Notes: a model not told the origin generated them from the letters alone. A stretch of DNA of 64,000 bases from Dokdonella sp. (GCF_017744955.1 NZ_JAGIAG010000003.1:1-64000); one strand, 5' to 3'; positions 52,760 through 62,929 are shown, counted from the first letter of the stretch. A program made the numbers and translations.

Positions 52760-53719
52760 ATGAACCCGAACTTCCTCGATTTCGAACAACCGATTGCCGA
52801 CCTGGACGCCAAGCTCCAGGAGCTGCGCCATGCCAGTCACGGCCAGGCGATCAACATCGAAGACGAGATCGCGACGCTGCAAGGCAAGCTGAAGACGAAG
52901 ACGGCGGAGATTTTCCGCAATCTTTCGCCCTGGCAGGTCGCGCAGGTCGCGCGGCATCCTGCGCGGCCGTACACCCTCGACTACGTCGGCGTGATCTGCC
53001 AGGAGTTCCACGAACTCGCCGGCGATCGCGCCTACGCCGACGACGCCGCGATCGTCGGCGGCCTCGCCCGCATCGCCGACCGCAGCGTGATGGTGATCGG
53101 CCACCAGAAGGGTCGCGACACGAAGTCCAAGATCAAGCGCAACTTCGGCATGCCGCGGCCGGAAGGCTATCGCAAGGCGCTGCGCCTGATGCGGCTGGCG
53201 GAACGCTTCAAGCTGCCGATCCTGACCTTCATCGACACGCCCGGCGCCTATCCGGGCGTCGGCGCCGAGGAGCGCGGCCAGAGCGAGGCGATCGCGCGCA
53301 ACCTGCTCGAGATGTCCGACCTGCGCGTGCCGATCCTCTGCACCGTGATCGGCGAAGGCGGCTCCGGCGGCGCCCTGGCGATCGGCGTCGGCGACGTCAC
53401 CAACATGCTCGAATACAGCACCTACTCGGTCATCACGCCGGAAGGCTGCGCCTCGATCCTGTGGAAGACCGCCGAGCGGGCGAAGGACGCGGCCGAAGCG
53501 CTCGGCCTGACCGCGCCGCGGTTGAAGGAACTCGGCCTGGTCGACAAGATCGTCCGCGAGCCGCTCGGCGGCGCGCACCGCAACCCGAAGGGGATGGCGG
53601 TGCGTCTGAAGGCCGTACTGCTGAACCAGCTCGACGAGCTGCAGGCACTCGACGAGAAGACCCTGCTCGAACAGCGCTACCAGCGCCTGCGGCGACACGG
53701 CGCGTTCCTCGAGACGTGA
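52760..53719 (+). CDS. accA: Acetyl-CoA carboxylase carboxyltransferase subunit alpha
   Basis: A protein of 319 residues that, with AccD, transfers carboxyl from biotin to acetyl-CoA in fatty acid synthesis. The start [19 protein letters not shown] is the standard N-terminus; upstream in-frame codons are not conserved. [65 protein letters not shown] and [13 protein letters not shown] are hallmarks. In relatives it directly follows dnaE; here 8.8 kb intervenes. Confidence 0.98.
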   Translation: MNPNFLDFEQPIADLDAKLQELRHASHGQAINIEDEIATLQGKLKTKTAEIFRNLSPWQVAQVARHPARPYTLDYVGVICQEFHELAGDRAYADDAAIVGGLARIADRSVMVIGHQKGRDTKSKIKRNFGMPRPEGYRKALRLMRLAERFKLPILTFIDTPGAYPGVGAEERGQSEAIARNLLEMSDLRVPILCTVIGEGGSGGALAIGVGDVTNMLEYSTYSVITPEGCASILWKTAERAKDAAEALGLTAPRLKELGLVDKIVREPLGGAHRNPKGMAVRLKAVLLNQLDELQALDEKTLLEQRYQRLRRHGAFLET

Positions 53720-53904
53720 GTGTGCGCGATGCGCAGCCGCGGGCTCTGTGCGGTGTCGCCGGTTGCGACCTCGCTCGCGACCGCGTGGAGCCGGATCGCT
53801 CCGGCGACGCTCGCGGGACCGGATCGACGCGCGACGCCGACGGCCCGTAGGCCGGTCCGCGCCCCGGCCCGCTGATCCGCCCCCGCCGAGCGCGAGCACT
53901 TGTC

Positions 53905-55095
53905 ATGTCCACCGTCCGCCCGGCGACGATAGCCACCGACATTCCCGCCTTGACGGGCTTGCGCGGCGTGGCGGCGTTCTGGGTGCTGCTCTATCACGCC
54001 TGGGTCAACGCGACGCCGCGCGCGATCGAGATCGGCTTCGGCTCGTATTCGCTCAATCTGACCGTCGCGTTCTCCGGCGGCGGCGCCGGCGTGGACGTGT
54101 TCTTCACCCTGTCGGCGTTCCTGCTCGCGCTTCCGTTCGTGCAGTGGCGGCTGGGACTCGTCGCCAGGCCGTCGCTCGGCATCTACTGGATCCGCCGCAT
54201 CGTGCGGATCTTTCCCGCCTACTACGCGCAGCTGGCCGTGCTCCTGTTCCTGGCCGGCGTGTTCGGCATCGGCACCTGGCCCGATGCTCGACGCCTGATC
54301 GGCAATCTGCTGCTCTGGTTCAACTTCGGCAGTTCCGGCGTCGCCCCGCTCAACGGCGTCGCCTACACGCTGCCGATCGAGTTCTCGTTCTATCTCGTGC
54401 TGCCGCTGCTTGCGCTGCTGCTGCGTCCGCGCTGGTGGGTTCTGTTGCTGCTGTTCGCCGTCGCGGAAACGCAGCTCTATCGGCACCTGATGTTCGATCC
54501 GGCGGCCGATACGATGAGCAAGGTCGTCGTCCTGAACCAATTGCCCGGACGGCTCGACCAGTTCGTGTTCGGCATGCTCGCCGCGTACGCCTACGTGCGC
54601 ACCGCGACGACCGGCCGATTGCCCGGCCGCCGCGCGGCCGACGCCTCGTTCCTCGCCGGCGTGGCCGGCGTGGTGCTCATGCTCGCGCTGCTGCAAATGG
54701 GCTCCGAAACCTTCTGGAGCGGCAGCTGGCTGCTGTTCGTCTGGCACGGCGGCATGGGAGCCGCGATCGCGCTCGTGCTCTATGCGAGCGCCGCCGGCAG
54801 CCGCATCGCGCGACTGCTGTTCGACAACCGGCCGCTGCGGCAGCTCGGCCTGATCAGCTTCGGCCTGTACCTCTGGCATCCGCCGATCCTGGAGTGGCTG
54901 ACCAACGCAGGCGCCTTCGATCGCATCGACGGCTATCGCCTGCCTTGGTCGCTGCCCGTTCTTCTGCTGCTGACGGGGCTGGTGGCGGCGTTGTCGTACC
55001 GTTTCGTGGAGCGGCCGCTGCTTCGGCTCGGGCATCGGAAGAGCAAGACCTCCGCCGCTGCCGCGGAGCTGACTATCGCCACGCCGTCCGCCTGA
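53905..55095 (+). CDS. Acyltransferase family 3 membrane protein (OafA-like)
   Basis: A protein of 396 residues with about ten membrane helices. The N-terminal LTGLRGVAAFWVLLYHAWVN with the conserved His, the RRIVRIFPAYYAQL loop, and the late FGLYLWHPPILEWL and YRFVERPLLRL are typical of OafA/YrhL acyltransferases that O-acetylate surface polysaccharides. Substrate unknown. It lies 185 bases after accA and is probably an independent gene. It is only distantly related to the acyltransferase at 24.2 kb. Confidence 0.9.
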   Translation: MSTVRPATIATDIPALTGLRGVAAFWVLLYHAWVNATPRAIEIGFGSYSLNLTVAFSGGGAGVDVFFTLSAFLLALPFVQWRLGLVARPSLGIYWIRRIVRIFPAYYAQLAVLLFLAGVFGIGTWPDARRLIGNLLLWFNFGSSGVAPLNGVAYTLPIEFSFYLVLPLLALLLRPRWWVLLLLFAVAETQLYRHLMFDPAADTMSKVVVLNQLPGRLDQFVFGMLAAYAYVRTATTGRLPGRRAADASFLAGVAGVVLMLALLQMGSETFWSGSWLLFVWHGGMGAAIALVLYASAAGSRIARLLFDNRPLRQLGLISFGLYLWHPPILEWLTNAGAFDRIDGYRLPWSLPVLLLLTGLVAALSYRFVERPLLRLGHRKSKTSAAAAELTIATPSA

Positions 55096-55179
55096 CGCGC
55101 CGCTTCCGGAAGCAGCCCGTGAGGCCGCTCTCGATCGACACGCCGCTTACCGATGAGGCCGCGAATCGCCGCACTGAGA

Positions 55180-55365
55180 TCAGGCGGAGCGCCGTTGCGC
55201 CGCCTCGATGTTTTCGTTGAGCTTCCGGAGCTCGACCGCGATAGCGTCCAGCTTCGCCTTCGTTCCGAAGATCGCAAATGGGACGAAAAACCATACGACC
55301 GCCAGCGAGAGTCCGAGGAGTATTCCAATCACGTAGAACCACAGAGCGATGTTGAGCGACGTCAT
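55180..55365 (-). CDS. Small single-pass membrane protein of unknown function
   Basis: A protein of 61 residues, MTSLNIALWFYVIGILLG..., with one membrane helix (about 7-33) and a charged amphipathic C-terminus (KAKLDAIAVELRKLNENIEAAQRR) that could form a coiled coil. AAGGA lies 8 bases before the ATG, favouring this start over an ATG 23 codons upstream. Not recognised. Convergent with the acyltransferase gene. Confidence 0.6.
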   Translation of the reverse strand: MTSLNIALWFYVIGILLGLSLAVVWFFVPFAIFGTKAKLDAIAVELRKLNENIEAAQRRSA

Positions 55366-55667
55366 GATTTCAGTCCTTGTGAGTAGGCTCTCACCGGCGA
55401 AGCCGTGCGGAAGCGCGGGCTCGACCGACGCCACCTCAGTATGTCCAGGCCCTGCGGCTTTGCCTATCGGACGACAGGGTGATCTCGCGTAGGAATTCGC
55501 TGCACGATCGGGCGCGCCCCCCTCTACGAGTCAGCCGATCGGATCTTCCCGGAAAAGATCAGGGAATCTCGCGTTCGCAGAGATCCCGTCTTCCGAGATT
55601 TCCTCTTCGCTCAAAAAAAAAGCCGCCCGACACAGTCGGGCGGCTTCGTTGGACACCTTTCGACCGT
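55366..55667. other. Intergenic region of about 300 bases without a recognised gene
   Basis: Between the small membrane protein gene and the oligopeptidase gene, both on the minus strand. It contains the oligopeptidase terminator (55612-55646). The rest (about 55440-55600) shows no convincing coding frame or repeat. Confidence 0.5.
55612..55646 (-). terminator. Rho-independent terminator of the M3 oligopeptidase gene
   Basis: On the minus strand AAGCCGCCCGAC - TGT - GTCGGGCGGCTT forms a perfect 12-base-pair stem followed by a long T-run (the A-run at 55613-55621 on the plus strand). It begins about 20 bases after the oligopeptidase stop codon. Confidence 0.93.
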
Positions 55668-57896
55668 TTACTTCTTCTTCGACTTCTTCGCCTTGCCCTT
55701 CGCCGCCGGCGCAGCGGTCAAGCCGCGGCGCTCCAGCAGCGGCTCGATCTGCGGATCGTGGCCGGTGAAATCGTGGAACAGCTGCATCGCGTCCTTGCTG
55801 CCGCCGCGCGAGAGCAGGGTCCGGCGGAAGCGGTCACCGTTGGCGCGGGTCAGGCCGCCGTTCTGCTTGATCCACTGCACGGTGTTCGCGTCGAGCACCT
55901 CGGACCAGATGTAGGCGTAGTAGCCGGCCGCGTAGCCGCCCATGATGTGGCTGAAGTACGGCGTGCGGTAGCGCGGCGGCACCGGCGCGTAGTCGACGCC
56001 GTCCTTCTTCAGCGCAGCCGCCTCGAAGGCCATCACGCCGCCGGCGGCGGGCACCGCGTCGACGCTGCCGATCTGGTGCCAGTTCTGGTCGAGCATCGCC
56101 GCGCCGAGGTATTCGGTGGTGCGGAAGCCTTCGTTGAACTGCGCCGCGGCCATCACCTTGTCGAGCAGTTCCTTCGGCATCGGCGCACCGGTGCGGTAGT
56201 CCTTGGCGTAGTTGGCCAGCACGCTCGGCCAGTCGGCCCACATCTCGTTGACCTGCGAGGGGAACTCGACGAAGTCGCGCGGCACGCTGGTACCGGCGAA
56301 GTACGGGTACTTCACGTTCGAGAACATGCCGTGCAGCGCATGGCCGAACTCGTGGAACATCGTGCGCGTCTCGTCCCAGGTCAGCAGGGTCGGCTTGCCG
56401 GCCGAGGGCTTGGGAATGTTGAGGTGATTGGCGACCACCGGCAGCGTGCCGAACAGCGTGTTCTGCTGCACGTAGGCGTTCATCCAGGCGCCGCCGCGCT
56501 TGGACGGACGCGCGTACATGTCGGCGATGAAGATGGCGAGCTGCGAGCCGTCCTCGTTGAAGACGTCGTAGGTCAGCACGTCGGGCTGGTACACCGGAAG
56601 GTCGGTGCGCTGCTTGAACTTCAGCCCGTAGAGCTGGCCGGCGGCGTAGAACACGCCGTTCTCGAGCACGTTCTTCATCTCGAGGTACGGCTTGATCTGC
56701 GACTCGTCGAAGGCGTACTTCTTCTGGCGCACCTTCTCCGAGTAGAACGCCCAGTCCCAGGGCTCGAGCCTGAAGCTCGGCTGTCCTTTCGCCTTCTGCT
56801 CGCTGTCGATCACCGCCTGCAGCTCGGCCGCCTCGCGCTTGGCGTTGGCGACCGCCGGCGGCGCCAGCTTGCCGAGCATCGCGTTGACCGCTTCGGGCGT
56901 CTTCGCGGTCTGGTTGGACAGGCTGTAGGCGGCGTAGGTGGGATAGCCGAGCATCTTCGCGCGCTCGACGCGCAGCTTCATGATCTGCGAGACGATCGCG
57001 GTGTTGTCGTACTGGTTGCCGCGGCTGCCGCGCACGATCGAGGCTTCGTGCAGGCGCTGGCGCAGCGCGCGGTTGGTCAGGAACGCTTCCGGCGCCTGGC
57101 CGGTGGTGTTCTGCAGCGCGAGCACGTACTTGCCGTCGAGCTTGCGCGTCTTGGCCGCCTCGGCGGCGGCGGCGATCGCCTCGTCGGAGAGACCGTCGAG
57201 TTCTTCCTTGCTGTCGACCACGATCGCCGACTCGTTGACCTCGGCGAGCACGTTCTGGCTGAACTGCGTCGCCAGCGTCGCCAGCTCGCCGTTGATCTGC
57301 TTCAGGCGCGCCTTGTCGGCATCCGACAGCTTGGCGCCGGCGCGCACGAAATCGTCGTGGTAGCGCTCGACCAGGCGCACGCCCTCGGCGTCGAGGCCGA
57401 GCGCGCTGCGCTGTTCGTACAGCGCTTGCAGGCGCGCGAACAATTTCGGATTGAGCTGGATCGCGTCCTGGTGCGCGCTCATCTTGGCCGCGTAGTCGGC
57501 CTGGATCTTCTTGCGCGCATCGTTGGTGTCGGCGCCGACCAGGCTGTAGAACAGCGTGGTCGCGCGGTCGAGCAGCTGGCCGCTCTTTTCCATCGCGACG
57601 ATTGTGTTGTCGAACGTCGGCGCCGCCGGATCGTTCGCGATCGCGTCGACTTCCTTCAGTTGCTCGGCCATGCCGCGATCGAAGGCCGGCGCGAAGTCGG
57701 TGTCCTTGACCTTGTCGAACTGCGGGTACTGCAGCGGCAGCGGGCTCTGCGCGAACAGCGGATTGGCCGCCTCGCTCGTCGAGCCGGCCGCGGCTTTGTG
57801 CGAACCGGCGGCGTCAGGCTTGGTCGGCGCGGTGCAGGCGCCGAGCGCCAGGGTGGACAGCGCCGCGGTCAGCGCCAGAGCGAGAGGATGCTTCAT
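55668..57896 (-). CDS. M3-family oligopeptidase (peptidyl-dipeptidase Dcp-like), lipoprotein
   Basis: A protein of 742 residues. The N-terminus MKHPLALALTAALSTLALGAC is a signal sequence with a lipobox (LGAC), so the enzyme is probably lipid-anchored in the envelope. The zinc motif HEFGHALHG is around residue 513, with the downstream Glu and the DFVEFPSQVNEMW and YFSHIMGGYAAGYYAYIWSE segments of Dcp/oligopeptidase A enzymes. These cut dipeptides or short peptides from oligopeptides. The C-terminal tail KGKAKKSKKK is unusually basic. A strong intrinsic terminator follows. Confidence 0.92.
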   Translation of the reverse strand: MKHPLALALTAALSTLALGACTAPTKPDAAGSHKAAAGSTSEAANPLFAQSPLPLQYPQFDKVKDTDFAPAFDRGMAEQLKEVDAIANDPAAPTFDNTIVAMEKSGQLLDRATTLFYSLVGADTNDARKKIQADYAAKMSAHQDAIQLNPKLFARLQALYEQRSALGLDAEGVRLVERYHDDFVRAGAKLSDADKARLKQINGELATLATQFSQNVLAEVNESAIVVDSKEELDGLSDEAIAAAAEAAKTRKLDGKYVLALQNTTGQAPEAFLTNRALRQRLHEASIVRGSRGNQYDNTAIVSQIMKLRVERAKMLGYPTYAAYSLSNQTAKTPEAVNAMLGKLAPPAVANAKREAAELQAVIDSEQKAKGQPSFRLEPWDWAFYSEKVRQKKYAFDESQIKPYLEMKNVLENGVFYAAGQLYGLKFKQRTDLPVYQPDVLTYDVFNEDGSQLAIFIADMYARPSKRGGAWMNAYVQQNTLFGTLPVVANHLNIPKPSAGKPTLLTWDETRTMFHEFGHALHGMFSNVKYPYFAGTSVPRDFVEFPSQVNEMWADWPSVLANYAKDYRTGAPMPKELLDKVMAAAQFNEGFRTTEYLGAAMLDQNWHQIGSVDAVPAAGGVMAFEAAALKKDGVDYAPVPPRYRTPYFSHIMGGYAAGYYAYIWSEVLDANTVQWIKQNGGLTRANGDRFRRTLLSRGGSKDAMQLFHDFTGHDPQIEPLLERRGLTAAPAAKGKAKKSKKK

Positions 57897-57993
57897 CGGT
57901 CGGTACCTGAACGTAAAGGACCGCCGAGACTACCAAAACCGGCCGGGCGCAACCCCTGACGAAAGGCATGGCCGCCGAACGGCGGCCCGCCGC

Positions 57994-58296
57994 CTATTCG
58001 ACCTCGATCTCGATGCCGCCGACGAAACCGGCCACGAGGTTGTAGACGGCCGCGCCGATCGCCCCGGCCGCGAAACCGATGGCGCCGTACATGATCGGCA
58101 GGAAGATCACCATGCCGATGCCGCCGAGAAGCCCGAAGCCGAGACCGGCGCCGGCCTGGTTGTTCGCCGCGCCGAACAAGCCGCCGAGCATGGTGCCGAA
58201 GAACAGGAAGCAAAGGCCCATCAGCAATCCGAAGAGGGCCATGACGCAGCCCTGCACGATGGCGGCCTTGAGCACGCCGACACGCTTGATGATCAC
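57994..58296 (-). CDS. Small conserved membrane protein of unknown function
   Basis: A protein of 100 residues from a GTG start with AAGGGGAGA well placed upstream. Two or three hydrophobic helices (about 10-40 and 55-90) are separated by a Gly/Ala/Asn loop, and the C-terminus is AVYNLVAGFVGGIEIEVE. This ending is familiar from short uncharacterised membrane proteins in many bacteria (from memory). Function unknown. It lies 208 bases downstream of the LysM/HExxH gene on the same strand, which leaves open a functional link. Confidence 0.75.
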   Translation of the reverse strand: MIIKRVGVLKAAIVQGCVMALFGLLMGLCFLFFGTMLGGLFGAANNQAGAGLGFGLLGGIGMVIFLPIMYGAIGFAAGAIGAAVYNLVAGFVGGIEIEVE

Positions 58297-58504
58297 GTCG
58301 ATTCTCCCCTTGCAGACGCGGCGCGCCGCCGCCGGCGCAGACTACGTCATCGTCTCGGCCGGCGCACGCTCGCCGGCCGGTGTTTCGTGGATGCCCGCCA
58401 CGAGCGGCGCAGCCGGATCGGCGATGCCCCGCCGGCTTTCGCGCCGGTCGGGGACATCGCGATCTGCGGCGCCCCTGAAGTCCCGCGTCGCGCGCTCCGG
58501 TGCG

Positions 58505-59851
58505 CTAGGACGTGAACTTGGCGAACTGTCCTTCGTCGGCGCAGCGCTGGAGAATGCCCTGCAGGCTCGCGAGGCGCTCCTCGAACGTGTCGCCCGACGG
58601 CGGATTCGCGCGTCCCTGCGCGGTGTTCGCCCACTTCGCCTCGGCCTCGGCGAGGAGCTTCTTCTGTTCTTCCGGCGGCTTCGATTCGATGCCGTCCAGA
58701 GGATCGCGCTGCACGTCGAGCGCGGCTTCGCGCACCGCGGCCAGCGAGTACAGTTCGTCGCGCTGCTGCGGACTGAGCGGCGGCAGCCCCGCCTTCTCGC
58801 GGCCAATGTCGATACTGTCGACGAAGGTCTGCACGTGGTCGCTGCTCGCGCTCTGTCCCCAGCCGTCGGTCACGCGTACGAGCCGTTCGCCGTCGTCCGG
58901 ATCGAGCCCCATGTTCTGGAACAGAGCCCGCGCCTTGTCGACCCGCTCGTCGATCGATTTCGAGGTATCGAAGATTTCTCCGTTACGGCCGAGGATGGCG
59001 TGCATCGATTCGTGTTCGAGCGTGTCCGTGCCGTCTTCGAGCGAGGACACGGGCAGGTAGACGTGGTCGCCGACGGTCACTCCGCCGGTGTCGGGATACC
59101 GCTTCTGGTATTCCTCGTCGCTGAGCACCGTCACCGGTACGCCCAGCCGCTTCGCCTCGGCCAGGATCTTCGCCGCCGTCGGCGAGGCCTGCGCCGATTT
59201 CGCCTCGTAGCGTTCGACCAGCAGCGGACCCAGCGTCTTCACGCACGACGCGATCTGCTTCTGGTACTCGGCCCTGGCCTGGTCGTACGCGTCCTTGCTG
59301 GGGAAGTCGTGCTCATTGGGCGGGTCGAGCTTCAACTGCTCGTACTTCACTTCCACCTTGGCCGTCTCGACCTGGCCGGCGTGCAGCGCCTTGGCGAAGT
59401 CGTAGGCGAACGAACCGAGAAATCCGCCGGGGAAATCCTCGCGCTTGGGCGGATTCGCTTCGAGCTGGCGCAGGCGGTCCCTCGCCGCGTGCAGCCCCGG
59501 AGACGCCGAAGGCGCCCCGGCACCACCGCCGATGCCTCCGACGCCGCTGCCCACCACGCCGCCGACGGCGCCTCCCGCGCCGGGAGGCGCGGGATCGTTC
59601 GGCTCCGGATACGGCTGCGCGTCGACGACTCGAGCGGAATCGGCTCGCGCGGGAATGCGGATGACCTGGTCCGGATAGATCACCTCGGGATTGACGACCT
59701 CGGGATTCGCGGCGGCCAGGTCGTCCGTGGAAACGCCGAATCGCTCGGCGATCGTCGGCAGCGTGTCGCCGCGCTGGGCGACGTGAACCTGTCCCTGATC
59801 GGCCAGGGCGTCGCTGCCGTAGCGGACGGCGGATACCGGTGCGATGGACAT
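58505..59851 (-). CDS. LysM-domain protein with HExxH motif and no signal peptide
   Basis: A protein of 448 residues. An N-terminal LysM domain (about 22-68, [23 protein letters not shown]) is followed by a Pro/Gly-rich linker (70-118), then a helical region. HESMH (280-284) in [13 protein letters not shown] is an HExxH zinc-protease signature; no clear third ligand is recognised. The start [14 protein letters not shown] is not a signal peptide. Cytoplasmic start plus LysM plus possible protease suggests an effector or toxin delivered by a secretion system, but this is inference. An alternative is a virion- or cell-wall-associated enzyme. The next gene downstream encodes a small membrane protein. 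Confidence 0.75.
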   Translation of the reverse strand: MSIAPVSAVRYGSDALADQGQVHVAQRGDTLPTIAERFGVSTDDLAAANPEVVNPEVIYPDQVIRIPARADSARVVDAQPYPEPNDPAPPGAGGAVGGVVGSGVGGIGGGAGAPSASPGLHAARDRLRQLEANPPKREDFPGGFLGSFAYDFAKALHAGQVETAKVEVKYEQLKLDPPNEHDFPSKDAYDQARAEYQKQIASCVKTLGPLLVERYEAKSAQASPTAAKILAEAKRLGVPVTVLSDEEYQKRYPDTGGVTVGDHVYLPVSSLEDGTDTLEHESMHAILGRNGEIFDTSKSIDERVDKARALFQNMGLDPDDGERLVRVTDGWGQSASSDHVQTFVDSIDIGREKAGLPPLSPQQRDELYSLAAVREAALDVQRDPLDGIESKPPEEQKKLLAEAEAKWANTAQGRANPPSGDTFEERLASLQGILQRCADEGQFAKFTS

Positions 59852-60080
59852 GCCGTACTCCCGCGCTGCAAGACTCGAAAACCGAGTACATGCCCCGTGC
59901 CGCGGCCTTTCAATCGGGGTTTGCCCTAGGTCGGCGTGCGCACCACGCCGGCCGCGATCGCTCGTCGGGTCGTGCGCGAACTGCACGCGCACCGCCGCCC
60001 GCGCGGCGCCGCGGCGGCTGACGCATATGCCCCGATCGCGCGACAATGGCGATCTTTCCGCCCGAGCCAGAGCCGAACTC

Positions 60081-61274
60081 ATGGATTACTCCGCCCGCCC
60101 CCGCCTCGAAGCCGAACTCGACTCGATCCGCGACCAGGGCCTGTACAAGACCGAACGCGTCATCACCACGCCGCAGTCGGCCGCGATCAAGACCACCGAC
60201 GGCGGCGAGGTGCTGAACTTCTGCGCCAACAACTACCTCGGCCTGGCCGACCATCCGGACATCATCGCGGCGGCGAAGGACGCGCTCGACACGCACGGCT
60301 TCGGACTCGCCTCGGTGCGCTTCATCTGCGGCACGCAGGACCTGCACAAGCAGCTCGAGAAGACCATCTCGACCTTCTTCGGCACCGACGACACCATCCT
60401 CTACACCAGCTGCTTCGACGCCAACGGCGGCCTGTTCGAGACGATCCTGTCCGACCAGGACGCGGTGATCTCCGACGCGCTCAACCACGCCTCGATCATC
60501 GATGGCATCCGCCTGTGCAAGGCCGAGCGCCGCCGCTACGCCAACGGCGACCTGGCCGAACTGGAAAAGCACCTGCAGGAGACGCAGGACAAGCGCACGC
60601 GCCTGATCGCCACCGACGGCGTGTTCTCGATGGACGGCTACATCGCCAAGCTCGACCAGATCGTCGCGCTGAAGAAGAAGTACAACGCGCTGCTGATGGT
60701 CGACGATTCGCACGCGACCGGCTTCGTCGGCCCGACCGGGCGCGGCTCGGCCGAACTGCACGGCGTCATGCACGAGGTCGACGTGTTCACCTCCACGCTC
60801 GGCAAGGCGCTCGGCGGCGGCTCCGGCGGCTTCACCACCGGGCGCCAGGCGATCGTCGACTTGCTGCGCCAGCGCTCGCGCCCGTACCTGTTCTCCAACA
60901 CGCTGCCGCCGCCGCTGGTCGCCGCCTCGATCAAGGTGTTCGAGATGCTGTCCTCCTCGACCGCGCTGCGCGACAAGGTCAACGACAACGCGCTGTACTT
61001 CCGCAAGCGCATGACCGAAGCCGGCTTCGACATCCGTCCCGGCACGCATCCGATCGCGCCGGTCATGCTCGGCGACGCCAAGCTGGCGCAGGCCTTCGCG
61101 CAGGAACTGCTCGCCGAGGGCATCTACGTGATCGGCTTCTTCTACCCGGTGGTGCCGCAGGGCCAGGCGCGCATCCGCACGCAGATGAGCGCGGCGCACA
61201 CGCACGAGCAGATCGACCGCGCGGTCGCCGCGTTCGTCAAGGTCGGGCGCAAGCTCGGCGTGATCGGCGCCTAG
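60081..61274 (+). CDS. kbl: Glycine C-acetyltransferase (2-amino-3-ketobutyrate CoA ligase)
   Basis: A protein of 397 residues, the length of Escherichia coli Kbl. This PLP enzyme of the alpha-oxoamine synthase family splits 2-amino-3-ketobutyrate into glycine and acetyl-CoA after threonine dehydrogenase. [28 protein letters not shown], and [15 protein letters not shown] with the PLP lysine at about 242 are seen. No tdh gene is in view. The start [14 protein letters not shown] is the best fit; upstream in-frame codons are not conserved. The LysM gene is divergent. Confidence 0.96.
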   Translation: MDYSARPRLEAELDSIRDQGLYKTERVITTPQSAAIKTTDGGEVLNFCANNYLGLADHPDIIAAAKDALDTHGFGLASVRFICGTQDLHKQLEKTISTFFGTDDTILYTSCFDANGGLFETILSDQDAVISDALNHASIIDGIRLCKAERRRYANGDLAELEKHLQETQDKRTRLIATDGVFSMDGYIAKLDQIVALKKKYNALLMVDDSHATGFVGPTGRGSAELHGVMHEVDVFTSTLGKALGGGSGGFTTGRQAIVDLLRQRSRPYLFSNTLPPPLVAASIKVFEMLSSSTALRDKVNDNALYFRKRMTEAGFDIRPGTHPIAPVMLGDAKLAQAFAQELLAEGIYVIGFFYPVVPQGQARIRTQMSAAHTHEQIDRAVAAFVKVGRKLGVIGA

Positions 61275-61343
61275 GCGGTCGCGCATGAGGAGCTGTCTGG
61301 TGCATCGCATTCGCGCCCTGTTCCGTCCGGGTACACTGCGCCG

Positions 61344-62363
61344 ATGCTGAAGATCGACACCCACGCCCACATCCTGCCGCCGAGCTGGCCGAACTTCGCC
61401 GAGAAGTACGGCGACGACCGCTTCCCGGTGATGGTGCAGACCGAGGGCCGCCACCGCATCTACAAGGACGGCAAGTTCTTCCGCGAGGTCTGGGCGAACG
61501 CCTTCGATCCGGAAGTGCGCATCGCCGACTACGCGCGCTTCGGCGTCGACGTGCAGGTGGTCTCGACGGTGCCGGTGCTGTTCTCGTACTGGGCCAAGCC
61601 GAACCAGGCGCTGGAACTGCACCGCCACCTCAACGACCACACCGCCGGCCTGTGCCGCGACTACCCGCGCCACTACGCCGGCATCGGCACGGTGCCGCTG
61701 CAGTCGCCGCGGCTGGCGATCCAGGAGATGGAGCGCTGCGTCGACGAACTCGGCCTGTCCGGCGTGCAGATCGGCTCGCACTGCGAGAACTGGAACCTCG
61801 ACGCGCCGGAGCTGTTCCCGTTCTTCGAGGCCGCCGCCGAACTCGGCGCGGCGATCCTGGTGCACCCGTGGGACATGATGGGCGCCGCCTCGATGCCGAA
61901 GTACTGGCTGCCGTGGCTGGTCGGCATGCCGGCCGAGCAGTCGCGCGCGGCGTGCTGCCTGATCTTCGGCGGCGTGCTCGAGCGGCTGCCGCGGCTGAAG
62001 GTCTGCCTCGCCCACGGCGGCGGCGCGTTCCCGTACACGATCGGCCGCATCGAGCACGGCTTCCGCATGCGCCCGGACCTGGTCGCGACCGACAACGCGC
62101 GCAATCCGCGCGAGTACCTCGATCGCCTCTACGTCGATTCCTGCGTGCACGACCGCGCCGCCCTGCGTTACCTGATCGACGTGGTCGGGCCGGCGCACGT
62201 CATGCTCGGCACCGACTACCCTTTCCCGCTCGGCGAGCAGGAACCCGGCGCCGGCATCGCCGCGCTCGGCCTGCCGCCGGCCGAGCAGGCCCGACTGTTC
62301 CACGGCACCGCGCTGGAATGGCTCGGTCTTCCGCTGACCCGATTCGCCAACGATACGGAGTGA
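61344..62363 (+). CDS. 2-amino-3-carboxymuconate-6-semialdehyde decarboxylase
   Basis: A protein of 339 residues of the amidohydrolase superfamily. Zinc ligands are in DTHAHILPP (His7, His9), LVHPWDMMG and GTDYPFPLGE. KFFREVWANAFDP and LCLAHGGGAFPYTIGRI-like segments are typical of ACMSD. It diverts the kynurenine pathway product from quinolinate to 2-aminomuconate. The kynureninase gene 0.8 kb downstream supports the role. A TACACT -10-like box lies shortly before the ATG. Confidence 0.92.
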   Translation: MLKIDTHAHILPPSWPNFAEKYGDDRFPVMVQTEGRHRIYKDGKFFREVWANAFDPEVRIADYARFGVDVQVVSTVPVLFSYWAKPNQALELHRHLNDHTAGLCRDYPRHYAGIGTVPLQSPRLAIQEMERCVDELGLSGVQIGSHCENWNLDAPELFPFFEAAAELGAAILVHPWDMMGAASMPKYWLPWLVGMPAEQSRAACCLIFGGVLERLPRLKVCLAHGGGAFPYTIGRIEHGFRMRPDLVATDNARNPREYLDRLYVDSCVHDRAALRYLIDVVGPAHVMLGTDYPFPLGEQEPGAGIAALGLPPAEQARLFHGTALEWLGLPLTRFANDTE

Positions 62364-62367
62364 TCCC

Positions 62368-62877
62368 GTGAGGCTGCTCGTCCCCCTTCTGCTGTTGTCC
62401 GCATCGACCGCTTTCGCGCAAGGCAAGACCGACTTCACGCTCAACGACGGCCAGGTGCACTTCCGCGTGCCGCCGAGCTGGACCGCGGTGATGGAGAAGA
62501 ACGACGGCAATCCGCAGGCGGTCGCGTTCCAGGTGCCGGACGAAGCCGCGCAGGGTACCGAGGACAGCGCCACCGTGATGGTGAAGACGCGGCAGCTGAA
62601 GGCCGCCGCGGCGTTTCCGGGCTTCGTGCAGGACGAGCACGCGCGCGCCGAGTCGCAAGGCGGCTACGAGAAGGACGCGACGAACAAGAACGCGTCCGTG
62701 CACCAGTACTACGTGCAGCGCGCGAACACGCGCTACCTCGTGCGCGACAGCTACTACCTCACCGGCGAGATCGCGGTCGAGGTGCGCTGCCAGCGGCCGC
62801 TGATCGACAAGACGCCGGCGTCGTGGAACGCGCAGTTCGACAGCGCCTGTGACGCGGTGGCCGCGTCGTTGAAGTGA
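62368..62877 (+). CDS. Small exported protein of unknown function
   Basis: A protein of 169 residues from a GTG start 4 bases after the ACMSD stop, with GGAGTGA as ribosome-binding site. A signal peptide (MRLLVPLLLLSASTAFA) is followed by a soluble domain (DFTLNDGQVHFRVPPSWTAV, VRCQRPLIDKTPASW) that reminds me of small periplasmic proteins of the PsbP/MOG1-like fold, unproven. Tight spacing says it is co-transcribed with the decarboxylase gene. Confidence 0.75.
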   Translation: MRLLVPLLLLSASTAFAQGKTDFTLNDGQVHFRVPPSWTAVMEKNDGNPQAVAFQVPDEAAQGTEDSATVMVKTRQLKAAAAFPGFVQDEHARAESQGGYEKDATNKNASVHQYYVQRANTRYLVRDSYYLTGEIAVEVRCQRPLIDKTPASWNAQFDSACDAVAASLK

Positions 62878-62907
62878 CTTTTTTCGATCCGCATTGAATG
62901 CAGTTCA

Positions 62908-62929
62908 CCTCTCCCACTGGCGGGAGAGG
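62908..62929. repeat. CCTCTCCC/GGGAGAGG palindrome, left copy
   Basis: CCTCTCCC and GGGAGAGG form a perfect 8-base inverted repeat with a 6-base centre (ACTGGC). A close relative lies at 63151-63170. The two flank the dispersed repeat copy 3. Confidence 0.75.

Noticed and set aside
55479..57959. A plus-strand open frame of about 830 codons
   Set aside because: Antisense to the M3 oligopeptidase gene, which has HEFGH, a lipobox and a matching terminator.
57994..59851. A proven toxin-immunity pair
   Set aside because: Only gene order and the presence of a small membrane protein support this. There is no known toxin domain, so it is kept as a hypothesis only.
59910..62573. A minus-strand open frame of about 890 codons
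   Set aside because: Covers kbl and the ACMSD gene in antisense. Both sense products have catalytic motifs; the antisense product does not.
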